Source of the DNA: Fratercula arctica
Lineage: Eukaryota; Chordata; Aves; Charadriiformes; Alcidae
NCBI GenBank assembly: GCA_947846985.1
Contig: CANTUZ010000003.1
Location: 55,314,096-55,378,095, forward strand
Direction: 5' to 3'
Length of the DNA stretch: 64,000 nt
Shown: piece by piece, positions 41,957-52,524 of the stretch
Position numbering within the stretch: the first letter of the stretch is position 1
Layout of the letters: every line of letters begins with the position of its first letter
Notes under the pieces: generated by a model
What the model was told of the DNA's origin: nothing
What the model saw: the letters and a program-made list of their open reading frames with translations, nothing else
Database searches by the model: none
Program-made: the position numbers and the translations under genes

Positions 41957-42684
41957 CCTCCTGACATCTGTAGTCAAATATGTAAAACATACCTGCTTGC
42001 TGCCTTAAGACTCGCTAATATGCGGTAGGTGTTTCTAAGTGAGGGAGAAAAACATGCATCTCTGCCATGCAATATCCTGGACTTTATCTGGCAGTCTTCA
42101 CAAATAAAAGCAGGAAGACTGATAGACTTTTAAAATGTATTCTATTTATCTTAATGCAAACTCAGGTTCTCTTTTTCCCAGTCATGAAAAATTTCAGCTT
42201 TGGGAAAGAGCATTAAAAGAGAATAACCAGTGAGCAGGGGTTTTGGCAAACGACTGTGGCAAATCCAGAAACAGTTGGTTAAAGAGTTACCCTAGGTATT
42301 AGTAGTCCACTTTTGTTGAAGACCACTGCCCACATACCAGAGTTGGCTGGAGAAAGCTTACATGTGCATACTGGTCACTTCAGTGCAGAGTTTGGCTTCT
42401 TGGTGTAAATTGAAGGTGGAGGAAGAGCTGAGCTGAGGACGTGGTGAGGCAACTGAGAGCTGGGCGTGCTTCTGATCTCACCTCACAGCTGCAGGGGCAG
42501 TGAGCCACAGCAGAGGGATGGCAACAAAAAGTCAAGGGCAGTGCTTCCAGCTACTGCGACCGTTAGCTGGTGAACGAATCAAAACTCTTATTAGCAGAAA
42601 AACGTCTTTTGAGCAACTTTCTCTGTTAACTGTGGGGTACTGAGTTTTTATGTTTGCATTTGTGCAGTGTTAATCTTTTGATAT

Positions 42685-42694
42685 CCCCCCCCCC
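42685..42694. repeat. C10 homopolymer
   Basis: Ten consecutive C residues occur in otherwise AT-rich intron 5. The stretch may be length-variable or error-prone in assembly. Confidence 0.85.
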
Positions 42695-42835
42695 ATTGGT
42701 TTACTTCTCGTATTTTAGTAAAACATAAATGATAATGCCTAACAATGTAAAATATAATGTTTCATAGGAACAGAGAAGTATTTACTGCCTTAGAAAAAAA
42801 CCCTATTCCACTTGTGTAAGCATATGATCTCTGAG

Positions 42836-42857
42836 CTATACATACATATATGTATAG
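42836..42857. repeat. AT-rich perfect inverted repeat
   Basis: CTATACAT (42836-42843) and ATGTATAG (42850-42857) are perfect reverse complements around a 6-nt spacer. This is a short AT-rich palindrome without assigned function. Confidence 0.75.
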
Positions 42858-43487
42858 ATACATATAAAACACATTCTCATTTTGTGTACAGAAAATATCT
42901 GTTTGCCTAAATGTAAGTATAGTTTTCTCAAGAGAACAACAGTTTTAAAATAATTTCTTAGTGCACATAGTAAGTAAAATTTACTACTGTAGGAAAGTAA
43001 GTATAGCATAATATTGAAACTACTATAAATTGCAATATAGGTTCCAAAGACCCACCCATCTCTTCTGCATTCCATAATACAGGTTGTGAGAAAAAATTGA
43101 AAACTGAAGAGCAGAGACAGAGTACCATTTTCCCTTCTCTTAGCTAAGCAAAACAGCTAGGGAAAGACTTGAAACTTTGATCTACTTCAGATAAAAATGC
43201 CCGTGCTCTGAATAAAATGGAGTCTGAACAGTTGATTCACACAGTTTAAACCAACTCTGCTGGATTAAAGAAAACAATTGCATGCAACTGGAACCACGTA
43301 TTACTTTAGGGCTCAAAAATGAATTAACTTCATAATCAAAACAGACTCTTTGTTTTCTGATTTCAAACAAGACTGTTTTTAAAATTGTAGAACTATTACA
43401 TCTTCTCATTTTCAAATAATAAGAAACATGTTTCTAAGGCATCGTATACCTCTACTTGGTAGGTATAATTGCTAAAACTAAAATAAT

Positions 43488-44012
43488 AGAATCATAGAAT
43501 TGTCAGGGTTGGAAGGGACCTTAAAGATCACCTAGTTCCAACCCCCCCGCCATGGGCAGGGACACCTCCCACTAGATCAGGCTGCTCAGAGTCCCATCCA
43601 GCCTGGCCTTAAAAACTTCCAGGGATGGGGCTTCCACCACCTCTCTGGGCAACCTGTTCCAGTGTCTCACCTTCCTCAGGGTGAAGAACTTCTTCCTAAT
43701 GTCCAATATGAATCGACCCATCTCTAGTTTTAATCCATTCCCTCTAGTCCTACCATTACCCGACATCCTAAAAAGTCCCTCACCAGCTTTCTTGTAGGCC
43801 CCCTTAAGATACTGGTAGGCCACAATAAGGTCTCCTTGGAGCCTTCTTTTCTCCAGACTGAACAACCCCAACTCTCTCAGCCTGTCCTCATAGGAGAGGT
43901 GCTCCAGCCCTCTGATCATCCTCGTGGCCCTCCTCTGGATGCGTTCCAGCATGTCCGTATCTTTCTTGTAGTAGGGTCTCCAGAACTGGACACAGTACTC
44001 TGGGGAGCACTG
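43488..44012 (-). mobile_element. CR1 LINE, 5'-truncated, 3' end with intact ORF2 tail
   Basis: CR1 is a non-LTR retrotransposon whose copies are usually 5'-truncated. On the minus strand the element runs from about 44012 to its 3' terminus at 43488, where the + strand reads atagaatcatagaattgtca, the reverse complement of the CR1 end. A 126-codon open frame at 43572-43952 has the ORF2 C-terminal signature: [55 protein letters not shown] and a closing LDGTLSSLI. The frame has no interruption, so this is probably one of the youngest insertions in the window. It lacks the endonuclease and most of the RT domain and cannot be autonomous. Confidence 0.95.
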
Positions 44013-45774
44013 ATATGCTAATTAGTTAACTAACTGTTGATTTCCTAGTTAAGTAGTGCTAACAATAGTTTGATGTGCTAATTTGATTTAGGCAAGTTGC
44101 CTTTTGAGAATCTTATAGGGCAAAAGTATATTGTTTGTCACATTTGAGAGGGCAGGACAGAGACCGCTTCAAAGCCTGTTTAACGCAATGGAGTCCTTCC
44201 ACTGGATCAAGTATTTGGGCAAATACCACAAGAGTGCAAAAATTGTTTGGTGCGTTATTGTTGTTGATCTAAATAATTAAATCATGTGATTGGATGGCTA
44301 AAATAATGGAAAAGTTGGAAGCTGTAGTACAGTTTCCTTTCATCTGTTCTTCTCTCCTTACCCTTCAGCACATTCTTTACAGGATACTCCTTTTCAATAT
44401 TTTCATCGACAGCATTCTGTCCTGAATCCCCATCACATTTTCTCTGTTACCTGATCTGTGGGGTTAACAGCATTAATAAGTATTAATTTAGCTACTGTCT
44501 ATAATCCAGAATCACCAACTACAGATGGTAAAACCTAGATCTGTCTCTAACCTGTCATCTTCTGGACTTAGTGCAAATTCAGTATTGTTAGTATGGAGGT
44601 TTACGACCTTTTGCATACGCCTCTCTGATCATTCCTGTGGCAGACATCTTCTCTCATTTGGACATCCCTTTCGCTTTTCCCATTTAGTCTTCTCCTGTCT
44701 ATAACAGATTCTTTCTGTCTAGAATCTTGGAGATAGATACTCATTTGTATACATCTCTACATAAAGACTGTTTTACCTTTTGGCTAGATAAATAGTCTTT
44801 TTTTTCATATCTGTCCAAAATGCCATAAAAATAACATTCCAACTCTGCTCCTTTTAGAACAAATCCAATTTTTCTTCTCCCAGCTCATTCCTCCTACTTG
44901 AGTCATGTTAAACATGAGCTTGTCTTGTCTCTGAAAATCTTTTAGAGACTGTCTTTTCTCATTCTGTGAGAGTCTACTTGTCACATTTTCGAATAAATAA
45001 CTCTATAATTTTCCTATGTAGCAATTCACACTTGGAAGTCTCCTTCAAAAGAGCAGCCCTTTGTTATTCATTTTAAGTTCATTCTTAAATTTTGCTTTGC
45101 CTGTAGAAATAATTATACAATCATTTAGCTGCCAGTATGTGTAGACTACTGCCTTCTGTATGGATGAATATCATCACATTATCCCTTTCTGTTCCCACTC
45201 TGCCTTGTAATTAGGGTATTCTGTGTGATAATGCACCCTATCTTAGTTAACGCACTACCTAAACACTTGAGTCTTGGTGTAAAATCAGGACTTGTAGCAG
45301 TCTGCCAGTTACATATAACTGGCACATTTTTACAGTGTACAACTGATGCTATTAAAAAAGCTCAAATGACAATAATTATAGATTAGAAAAATACACTTAA
45401 ATAGGAAATACAATTGCACACTCACAGTGTCTGATACAATCAAAGAAAGACCAGGATAAATGCAAATCTTTTATATTCTGTGTTTGAAAATTAGTATCTT
45501 GCATAAGGCAAATCTAGAAGAAAAGGCTTATGTTTCTAATGGCACAAACCAGATGTTTCCTGTCTGGAGGGTTCCCAAGAAACTAGACCTTAAAAATGTC
45601 ATTAGACCAGGACTGAAATTTGTCAGGCCTGACAATAGGCTGTTTATAATTTTGAAAAAAATGTAATGTTTCCTCAGGAATAAGAAAGTTATATTTTATT
45701 ATATTTTTAAAGGATTTGTTGCATTCAAGTATCATGCTGATCAGAGGTTACTTAAAGGTTTGAAACATAATTGT

Positions 45775-46680
45775 AGAGAAGCTCATGGTGGAAATGGTGG
45801 ATGAGGTGGATGACTTCTCACCTGAAACATCCTCAGTATCAGCAAAATGGGAAACGCAGAGCTGCATTTTAAAAAGGTGGGTGGAACTTCTGCCCAGTAA
45901 GCCTGGTGACCAGTGTAAGGAAACTGATGGGATACCATCTAGAGAAGAGAACTGGCTGAGGTGTGGATAACCATGACATAGTAGTAAAGAGTCACCACGC
46001 ATTTTGTAAAGGGAAGCCATGCCTCATCAATACATTGGAGTTCTTCGATGAAATTAACAAGCAAATGGATGAAGGAGATCTTGTTTGATTTCCAAAAAGT
46101 ATTAAACGATATCTAAATTTTATGTAGACAAATGTGAACTGATGCATACAGGAGAAGAATAATCCTGAGCTGATCTTGCCATCTTGCTGTTAACAGTAGT
46201 CAGTTCTGTGAAACCAGCAGTTCTTTGCTCGCTAGCAGTTGAAAAGTAAATAGACTGCAGCTTCTCCCCCAAGAGTCAATACAAGAGGAAAAAGAAAAAG
46301 TACAGACCATTGTTATTCCACTGTTTAAATCTGTGTGGCATCTGTGCTTGGAAAACTCTGCCTTTCTGATTTTCCTTATCTTAACAGGAATATTGAAAAA
46401 AGAGGAAATGTACCCAGAGGGGTTGCATAGGCATTCAAAGAGAGAGATGAGCTTTGGTACAAAGAATAACTAAATAAACTGACTTGTCTGCCTGCGATGC
46501 TCAATAGAAGAAGGAAAACAAAATAGAGATGATAGAAATTGCATAAGGTCATGAATGCGTTGAGAAGATGGTAATTCACAAGTTACTATCTCTTCCAATC
46601 TAGCGCTAGAGGTAATCACTTGAAATCAGCGGATCCAAATGCATATACACGTAGCCCAGGGATAAACATACCTTTGATAT
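45775..46680 (+). mobile_element. Degraded CR1/L3-type LINE fragment
   Basis: The + strand holds decayed RT-region words in the expected order: a segment like the NYRPVSL region (cccagtaagcctggtgacc) near 45.89 kb, then ttttgtaaagggaagccatgcctcatcaa and a ttggagttcttcgatga stretch near 46.0-46.05 kb. Further on come aatgtgaactgatgcataca near 46.13 kb and a 3' region with aaggtcatgaatgcgttgag at 46.55 kb. No open frame survives. It resembles older L3/CR1 lineages more than the well-preserved CR1 copies nearby; the family name is tentative. Confidence 0.6.
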
Positions 46681-47402
46681 GAGCCAGTATGGCTGTTCTC
46701 ATGTTATGTTCTAATGTTATTTTGTTATCATGACTGCAAAAAATGTCTAGCAGCAAAAAATCAGTGTAGGGACTTATAAAATTTCAGTTAAACGTTGTTA
46801 GTATTTCCATGTTTCTACCAGGTTATTTCCTTCTTTCTCTGGAGAAATCTAGTCTGCTGTTCAGTTTTTTTTTTTTTTAATTTGGAAACTCTTGTTCACT
46901 TCCTCTTCCAGTGCTTGATGGAACTTTTTCATTCTTTTGGAAGAAATTGAAGAATTTTCCCTTTATTGACTTTAATACTGAGCAATGGCAGGAGGCCATG
47001 GATATCTTTAAACAGCAGCTAGCATGAATAGCATAAAGACAGCGTTCACTGTAATAATAGTGAATGGCAGCTGAAGAATTTACTGCTTTTATGGCTTTGG
47101 TCTGAAAGTTTCTCACCACATCTGAAAAGAATCTTTTAAGTTTTCTGTGCTGATAGTGCTTTCCAATGCTTTGATAGACAGAAGATTAGATAGAATAGAA
47201 GAGCATCAGGATGAAATCCAAGTATGTTTTGCTAGTCCCTCACCTTGTAAAGTGTTCCAAATGCCTAAGGACATCACACTTGTACTTGAGTACACTTTAC
47301 TTGAATAAATGCACAACGTTTTTTTTGGTACTATGTAATTGTGGCTGCATTAATTACCATTGACTTATTAGAAAAATGGAAGCAAAGTGATCTCAGATCA
47401 AA

Positions 47403-48232
47403 TAATCATAGAATTGTCTAGGTTGGAAGGGACCTTTCAGATCATTGAGTCCAACCATCAACCTAACACTGACAAAAAACCTCACTAAACCATATCGCTA
47501 AGTACTATGTCTACCCATCTTCTAAATACCTCTAGGGATGACAATTCCACCACTTCCCTGGGCAGCCTGTTCCAATGCTTGATAACCCTTTCAGTGTAAA
47601 ATTTTTTCCTAATATCCAGTGTAAACCTCCCCTGGTGCAACTTGAGGCCATTTCCTCTTGTCATATCACCTGCTACTTGGGAAAAGGCATCGATCCCCAC
47701 CTCTCTACAGCCTCCTTTCAGGTAGTTGTAGAGAGTGATAAGGTCTGCCCTCAGCCTGCTTTTCTCCAGGCTGAACAATCGCAGTTCCCTCAGCCACTCC
47801 TCATAAGGCTTGTTCTCCACACCCCTCCCAGCTTCGTTGCCCTTCTCTGGACCCGCTCCAGCACCTCAATGTCTTTTTTGAGGTGAGGGGCCCAAAACTG
47901 AACACAGTACTCGAGATGGGGCCTCCCCAGTGCCGAGTACAGGAGGATGACGACTTCCCGAGTCCTACTCACCACACTATTCCTGATATAGGCCAGGATG
48001 CTGTTGGCCTTCTTGGCCACCTGGGCACACTGCTGGCTCATATTCAGCTGGCAGTTGGCCAACACCCGCAGGTCCTTTTCTGCCAGGCAGCTCTCCAGCC
48101 ACTCTTCCCCAAGCCCGTAGCGCTGCATGGGGTTGTTGTGCCCCAAGTGTAGGACCCGGCACTTGGCCTTGTTGAACCTCATACCGTTGGCCTCAGCCCA
48201 TCAATCCAGCCTGTCCAGATCCCTATGCTTGA
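47403..48232 (-). mobile_element. CR1 LINE, 5'-truncated, ORF2 with a frameshift
   Basis: The 3' terminus is at about 47403 (+ strand aatcatagaattgtctaggt) and the element extends on the minus strand to about 48232. Two minus-strand open frames tile the end of ORF2. The upstream one is 47790-48182 ([54 protein letters not shown]) and the downstream one is 47485-47820 ([49 protein letters not shown]). They are in different frames, so a frameshift lies near 47820. Its C-terminal sequence differs from the 43.5 kb copy, indicating a different CR1 subfamily. Confidence 0.95.
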
Positions 48233-48760
48233 TTCAGAATGCCTCATTAGTGACCTGCTGCTCTGATTTATTTCAAAGGGAAAAAACCCATAGGCAACAA
48301 GTATATCCAAATTTGCACTTCAAAATAAATTTGAAAAACGATTGTGCATTTCATTTTCATCACATCTTTAGTAGTAATAGATTCTGTGATGGAGACCCAA
48401 CTCAAACAATCACTCTGTCATCAGGCTACTTACCTGATAGAGCTGAATGGATCAAATTGTAGAGAGTTAAGGAATCTCTTGAAAAAATTTAATTTCTCTT
48501 TCATGTTTCACTTTATTGTTGGGTTTTGAGATTATATTGTTAGACCCTAGAGAATGAAAAAAATCTTACAAGAGAAAGAATATACATCTTAAAATAATGC
48601 AAAAGGAATAATTTCTATTTATTGTAAATCAGTCTTTTCTGTGCCTTGGAGTAACAGTCAAAGACTACCTGATTTTGTAATTCAAACAACCTAAACGTAA
48701 ATTATGAGGGCCCTTCCAGAGTTTGCGGAAGTGGTTGGTAGTGCTCAAAGTGATGAACTC

Positions 48761-48778
48761 TTTTTTTTCTTTAAAAAA

Positions 48779-48809
<31 letters not shown>

Positions 48810-48820
48810 GAAAGAAAGAA
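48761..48820. repeat. T-run/A-run simple repeat
   Basis: A T9-C-T3 run is followed immediately by A25 and then A/G-rich (GAAA)n-like sequence. The T and A runs are self-complementary. The open frame at 48704-48892 crossing it (poly-Phe then poly-Lys) is an artefact. Confidence 0.85.
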
Positions 48821-49439
48821 AATTATTCCTTTCATTATGATCTTCCCAATTTTCAGCTGTTAGAAAAAGAGGTTCCCTGGGTGGGTTTGTAGGCACAGAA
48901 CAGAATTTTTCAGAGGGAATGAAATAATTTCTGGATTCAACATGCCCCTACACAAATTCTAAGATTGCTTGTTCATCTAGTCGCTCTGACCTTGGAAGCT
49001 CAGGCTCCAGTTCTAGGTCATGTTGAATTGTGATGCTGATCTTTCCAAAATTAAATTTCCTTTGCATTTATGATATGAAGAGAATTTTGAAATATTTTTT
49101 GGCTTTATGGTGATTCAGACTGAATATAAATTAAACTGAAAAAGGCCCTCCTGTCAACAAGAATAACATTTTTTCAGCCAATTATTGTAACTTTAATATT
49201 CCCAAATGAAGAGCCTTCATAATAATTTTCTAATCTAAATGTCTCAAATGTGACAAAAAAAATTAAATATCAGTTTTCTTAGAATTCTTATAGCACCATT
49301 TTAGAGATTTTTCCTATCTGAATATTTGTGGATCCATTTCACATCGTATTTTATCAAGAAAAAAATAATTAAAAGGTACCTAAAAGTTAATTGTCTATAT
49401 ATTTCAGACCTGATTCACCACTGCTGAAATATGTAGTGT

Positions 49440-49990
49440 ATTCTTGCTTTATCTGCATAGGTAGACAATCCTCTGTTGATCTAGTCAGGAAAGACACTTT
49501 GTCCTGACTATATGGCTCTGAGGGCAAGGGTTAAGGGCATGAGAGCCCAGGTGGTCAATCCACTGGGGTGGCTGAGGAGAAATGGCTTGAGGAAGAGTGG
49601 ATATATCCTGCAGGTCAACAACTGGTTGCATAGCTGGTGTTAACAACGGGAATTCAACTTTTATGATCATGGAACCTGCTCTAGAGGGTCAAGGATGGTT
49701 AGGAGGAGATGGGATCAACCTCACCAAGCATAACAAAACCACAGTTTCCACAGGCTGGCCAACCTGGTAGAGGAAATTTAAACTAGGAACTACAGGGGAG
49801 GGAGATGATGACCCACAATCAAGTGAGGAAGGTGGTGGTCTGGGCTGGCAAGGAAAAGGGTCAGGGTGATGTGGACGGGAGAGATGTTGTAATCAACAAA
49901 ATGTAGTAGGAGGAGACTCCCTTAAGTGTGTGTAGGCACATAAATACGGAAGCACCTACAGGACAGCATGATGGGGGAAGCTCCATACAT
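49440..49990 (+). mobile_element. Degraded CR1-like LINE 5' region
   Basis: The segment includes gtcaacaactggttgcatag, tttatgatcatggaacctgc, gagatgggatcaacctcacc, ggctggccaacctggtagag and aatttaaactaggaactaca. I recognise this order as the 5'/inter-ORF part of CR1-type LINEs. No long frame is left. Assignment is from pattern memory and is moderate. Confidence 0.5.
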
Positions 49991-50049
49991 ATGTGAAGTC
50001 AGCGCAACTGGATGCTCTCTAGCCAGCAATGCTGCCTCCTAATGATCCT

Positions 50050-50142
50050 GAGCAACCTGCTGTAGGTGGCCCTGCTCTGAGCAGGGGCATTGAACGAGAT
50101 GATCTCCAGACAGCCTTCCCAACTTCAGCAGTTCCAGTATTT
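50050..50142 (+). mobile_element. CR1 3' tail fragment
   Basis: The sequence reads cctgctgtaggtggccctgc, tgagcaggggcattgaacga, gatgatctccagacagcctt and cccaacttcagca. This is the decayed equivalent of the CR1 3' UTR words (leading to the GAGGTCCCTTCCAACC-like end). It lies about 60 bp beyond a CR1 5'-region fragment in the same orientation, so the two may be ends of one internally deleted copy. Confidence 0.65.
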
Positions 50143-52524
50143 GGTGACAAGCTGTAGGTGAAAACCACTTTAAACTAGATTTTTGTTTCTTTTTTAATTT
50201 ATAAATGTGCTACTCCATATTTATTGCAAAAATATGTCAATGATGACTTTTAAAGCTTGGACTTTAAAACTTTTGAATATGTTTTAGCCAGCAATTGATC
50301 CAAACCTCTGTCCTGATAAACTTATATTGAAAAAGAAAAAAAGGACTCTTAATAGTACACTCCAGGAAGAGCAGGCTGTAATACCACCAATCGACTGTAG
50401 TCAATTAAGTTCTTCAGGGTGTGTCATTTTAAAGACAGTGTTCAGGGAGAAATGGGATGGGTAAAAGATGTTGCTACCCCTGAAATACTTTGCTACCCCC
50501 TTTAGTAACAAAGGTTGAACAAGTCAATTTAAAAAAAAAAAAAAAATCACACAGAAAGCAACACAACAGAACCACTACAGAACAAGTCTTGTATTTTTAA
50601 TCTCTTTCTTTTTGAAACTCTCACCTTCATGCCCACCTACCACTTACTGGTCTTTTTTTGTGATAGTGCAAACCTAATTTTTGTGATCAAAATAGCCATT
50701 TTTTAAAGCAAAATGTTATTTAACCTCATGAGTAATGACACAGAACAGTAAATAAGCTAGACATTTCTGTTCATCAGCAAGCCATGCAGATTGGAGAATC
50801 TCTTTGGAGACTTTTGTTTTCTTCCAGAACTTTGGGGGCTAATTTTTTTCAGATTTATTTTTTTCTCTGCTTACTTATTCCCTAACCTTTTCCACAATCA
50901 CCAGAGTTACTGGTTAAATGCAGGATGATCTGAAGTAAAATTTCACTGCTGATAACAATTTCCTCATCTTTCAATTATTGATAAAGCATAGCATTGTAGA
51001 AAAGGGGGAATCCTCAAGTATTTAAGTAGCCCTCCAATGCCTATTTGGTAGTACTTAAGGCATGCCAGTGGATGTTCTTGATTTGGTCTTAAAACCTTGG
51101 AGATGGAGCTTTCCTGACACCCCCTTCCTTAAGCTGTTTTAGTGTATGACTTTACAGAGAAATAGTAAGTGTTTATCAGTGTCTATTAATAGAGCTAATA
51201 TATATATAAAACACATTAATGTATACAAAAATCACCTCGTCTTGAAGAAAGGCACCACCTATGCATAACGCCTGCAATAACATTCTAATGGACAGACCAT
51301 AAAAAAATTGTGGGCTGGTAATTTTGTCAGTACTGGAAGAGGTAGGAATTGCCTAACTGAGCCTCAGGCTCAATCCTAATTGTTGCTTTGTTGCTATGGA
51401 AACATGGGTGCTGGGTGAAAACTGCTGCTATACGTGGGCAACCACTTTTTTCAACCTGTTTTGGGGAAGTGATGAGGCCAACAGAAGTAACTCAAAGGGC
51501 GGGTTATGTGAAAAGGTACAAACATGACTGCTCAGCTCGGTGGAGGAAAAGAGAGCCTTGCACTTAGGGGTCCCTTCTCCTTCTACCTCTTTTCCTCCCT
51601 CAGAATTATGTTTGGAACTGATATTTCAGTTTCATTTCTTATTTGGCAAAAGTCTGTTTCAAGAAACTCTTGAAGGGAAAAAATCGTGATTGCATGTTGA
51701 ATTATTCTCCAATTGCCCAGCTGTGAGTGATTCTCAGACTGTGATTCATGCATTGACACTAATGGCACATATTTTTGAGTAAGTAGCCAAAAATATTGTA
51801 TTTGTTTAAACAACAAGAAATAATTATTGCAACAGGGTTGTAAATCAACTGAAAAAGGTTTTAGTGAGCTACCCCAACCCCAAAAAAAAGGAAAAAAAAA
51901 AAAAAAAGAAAGGAAAATTAATACTTGAAGGTAACTTTCTAAAAAAAGTACATTCTCTCACTTGAATTTGTGTTCTTGCCTCTGGACAGATAGACATTCT
52001 TCCTTGCCTATGCCACAACTGAATAAGTTAATGAATTAGAAATAAATCCTAACCAATTATAATAGAAGTATGAGAATGAGATGTAAGGAGGATAAAATGC
52101 CAAGAAGATATGCATTGAGAATGAAAAGACTATAATGAACAGAAAGGATTGTACTCCTTCCAAACCTTTCTCCAAAATACAATCCAAGCTTACACTGATT
52201 AAGAGATTTTGAAGTATTAGAAAGTTGGGTTAACTTTTAAATTTTATTTTTTCTTCTCTATTTTATATTCTGTGCCAGATTTATGCATAAACTGAAGCCA
52301 GAGGACTGTAATATGGTGGTGGTATTTCTTTGCAACTGCATTAGTACATCAAACCTTATTTGTATGATTTAAGGATTGCTTTTATTCTTTACTCAGGTGC
52401 TGACTGCATGTTTGGATTCTTGGTTAAAAAGCTCCACACCAGTAATAAATCCTTGCTTCTAATGGTACCCTTTGAAACTAAACTCTTTCAGGAACTTGTC
52501 CAACAATTTACTTTAGAAACAAAA

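Noticed and set aside
48704..48892. Plus-strand frame with poly-Phe and poly-Lys
   Set aside because: It is produced by the T-run/A-run simple repeat.
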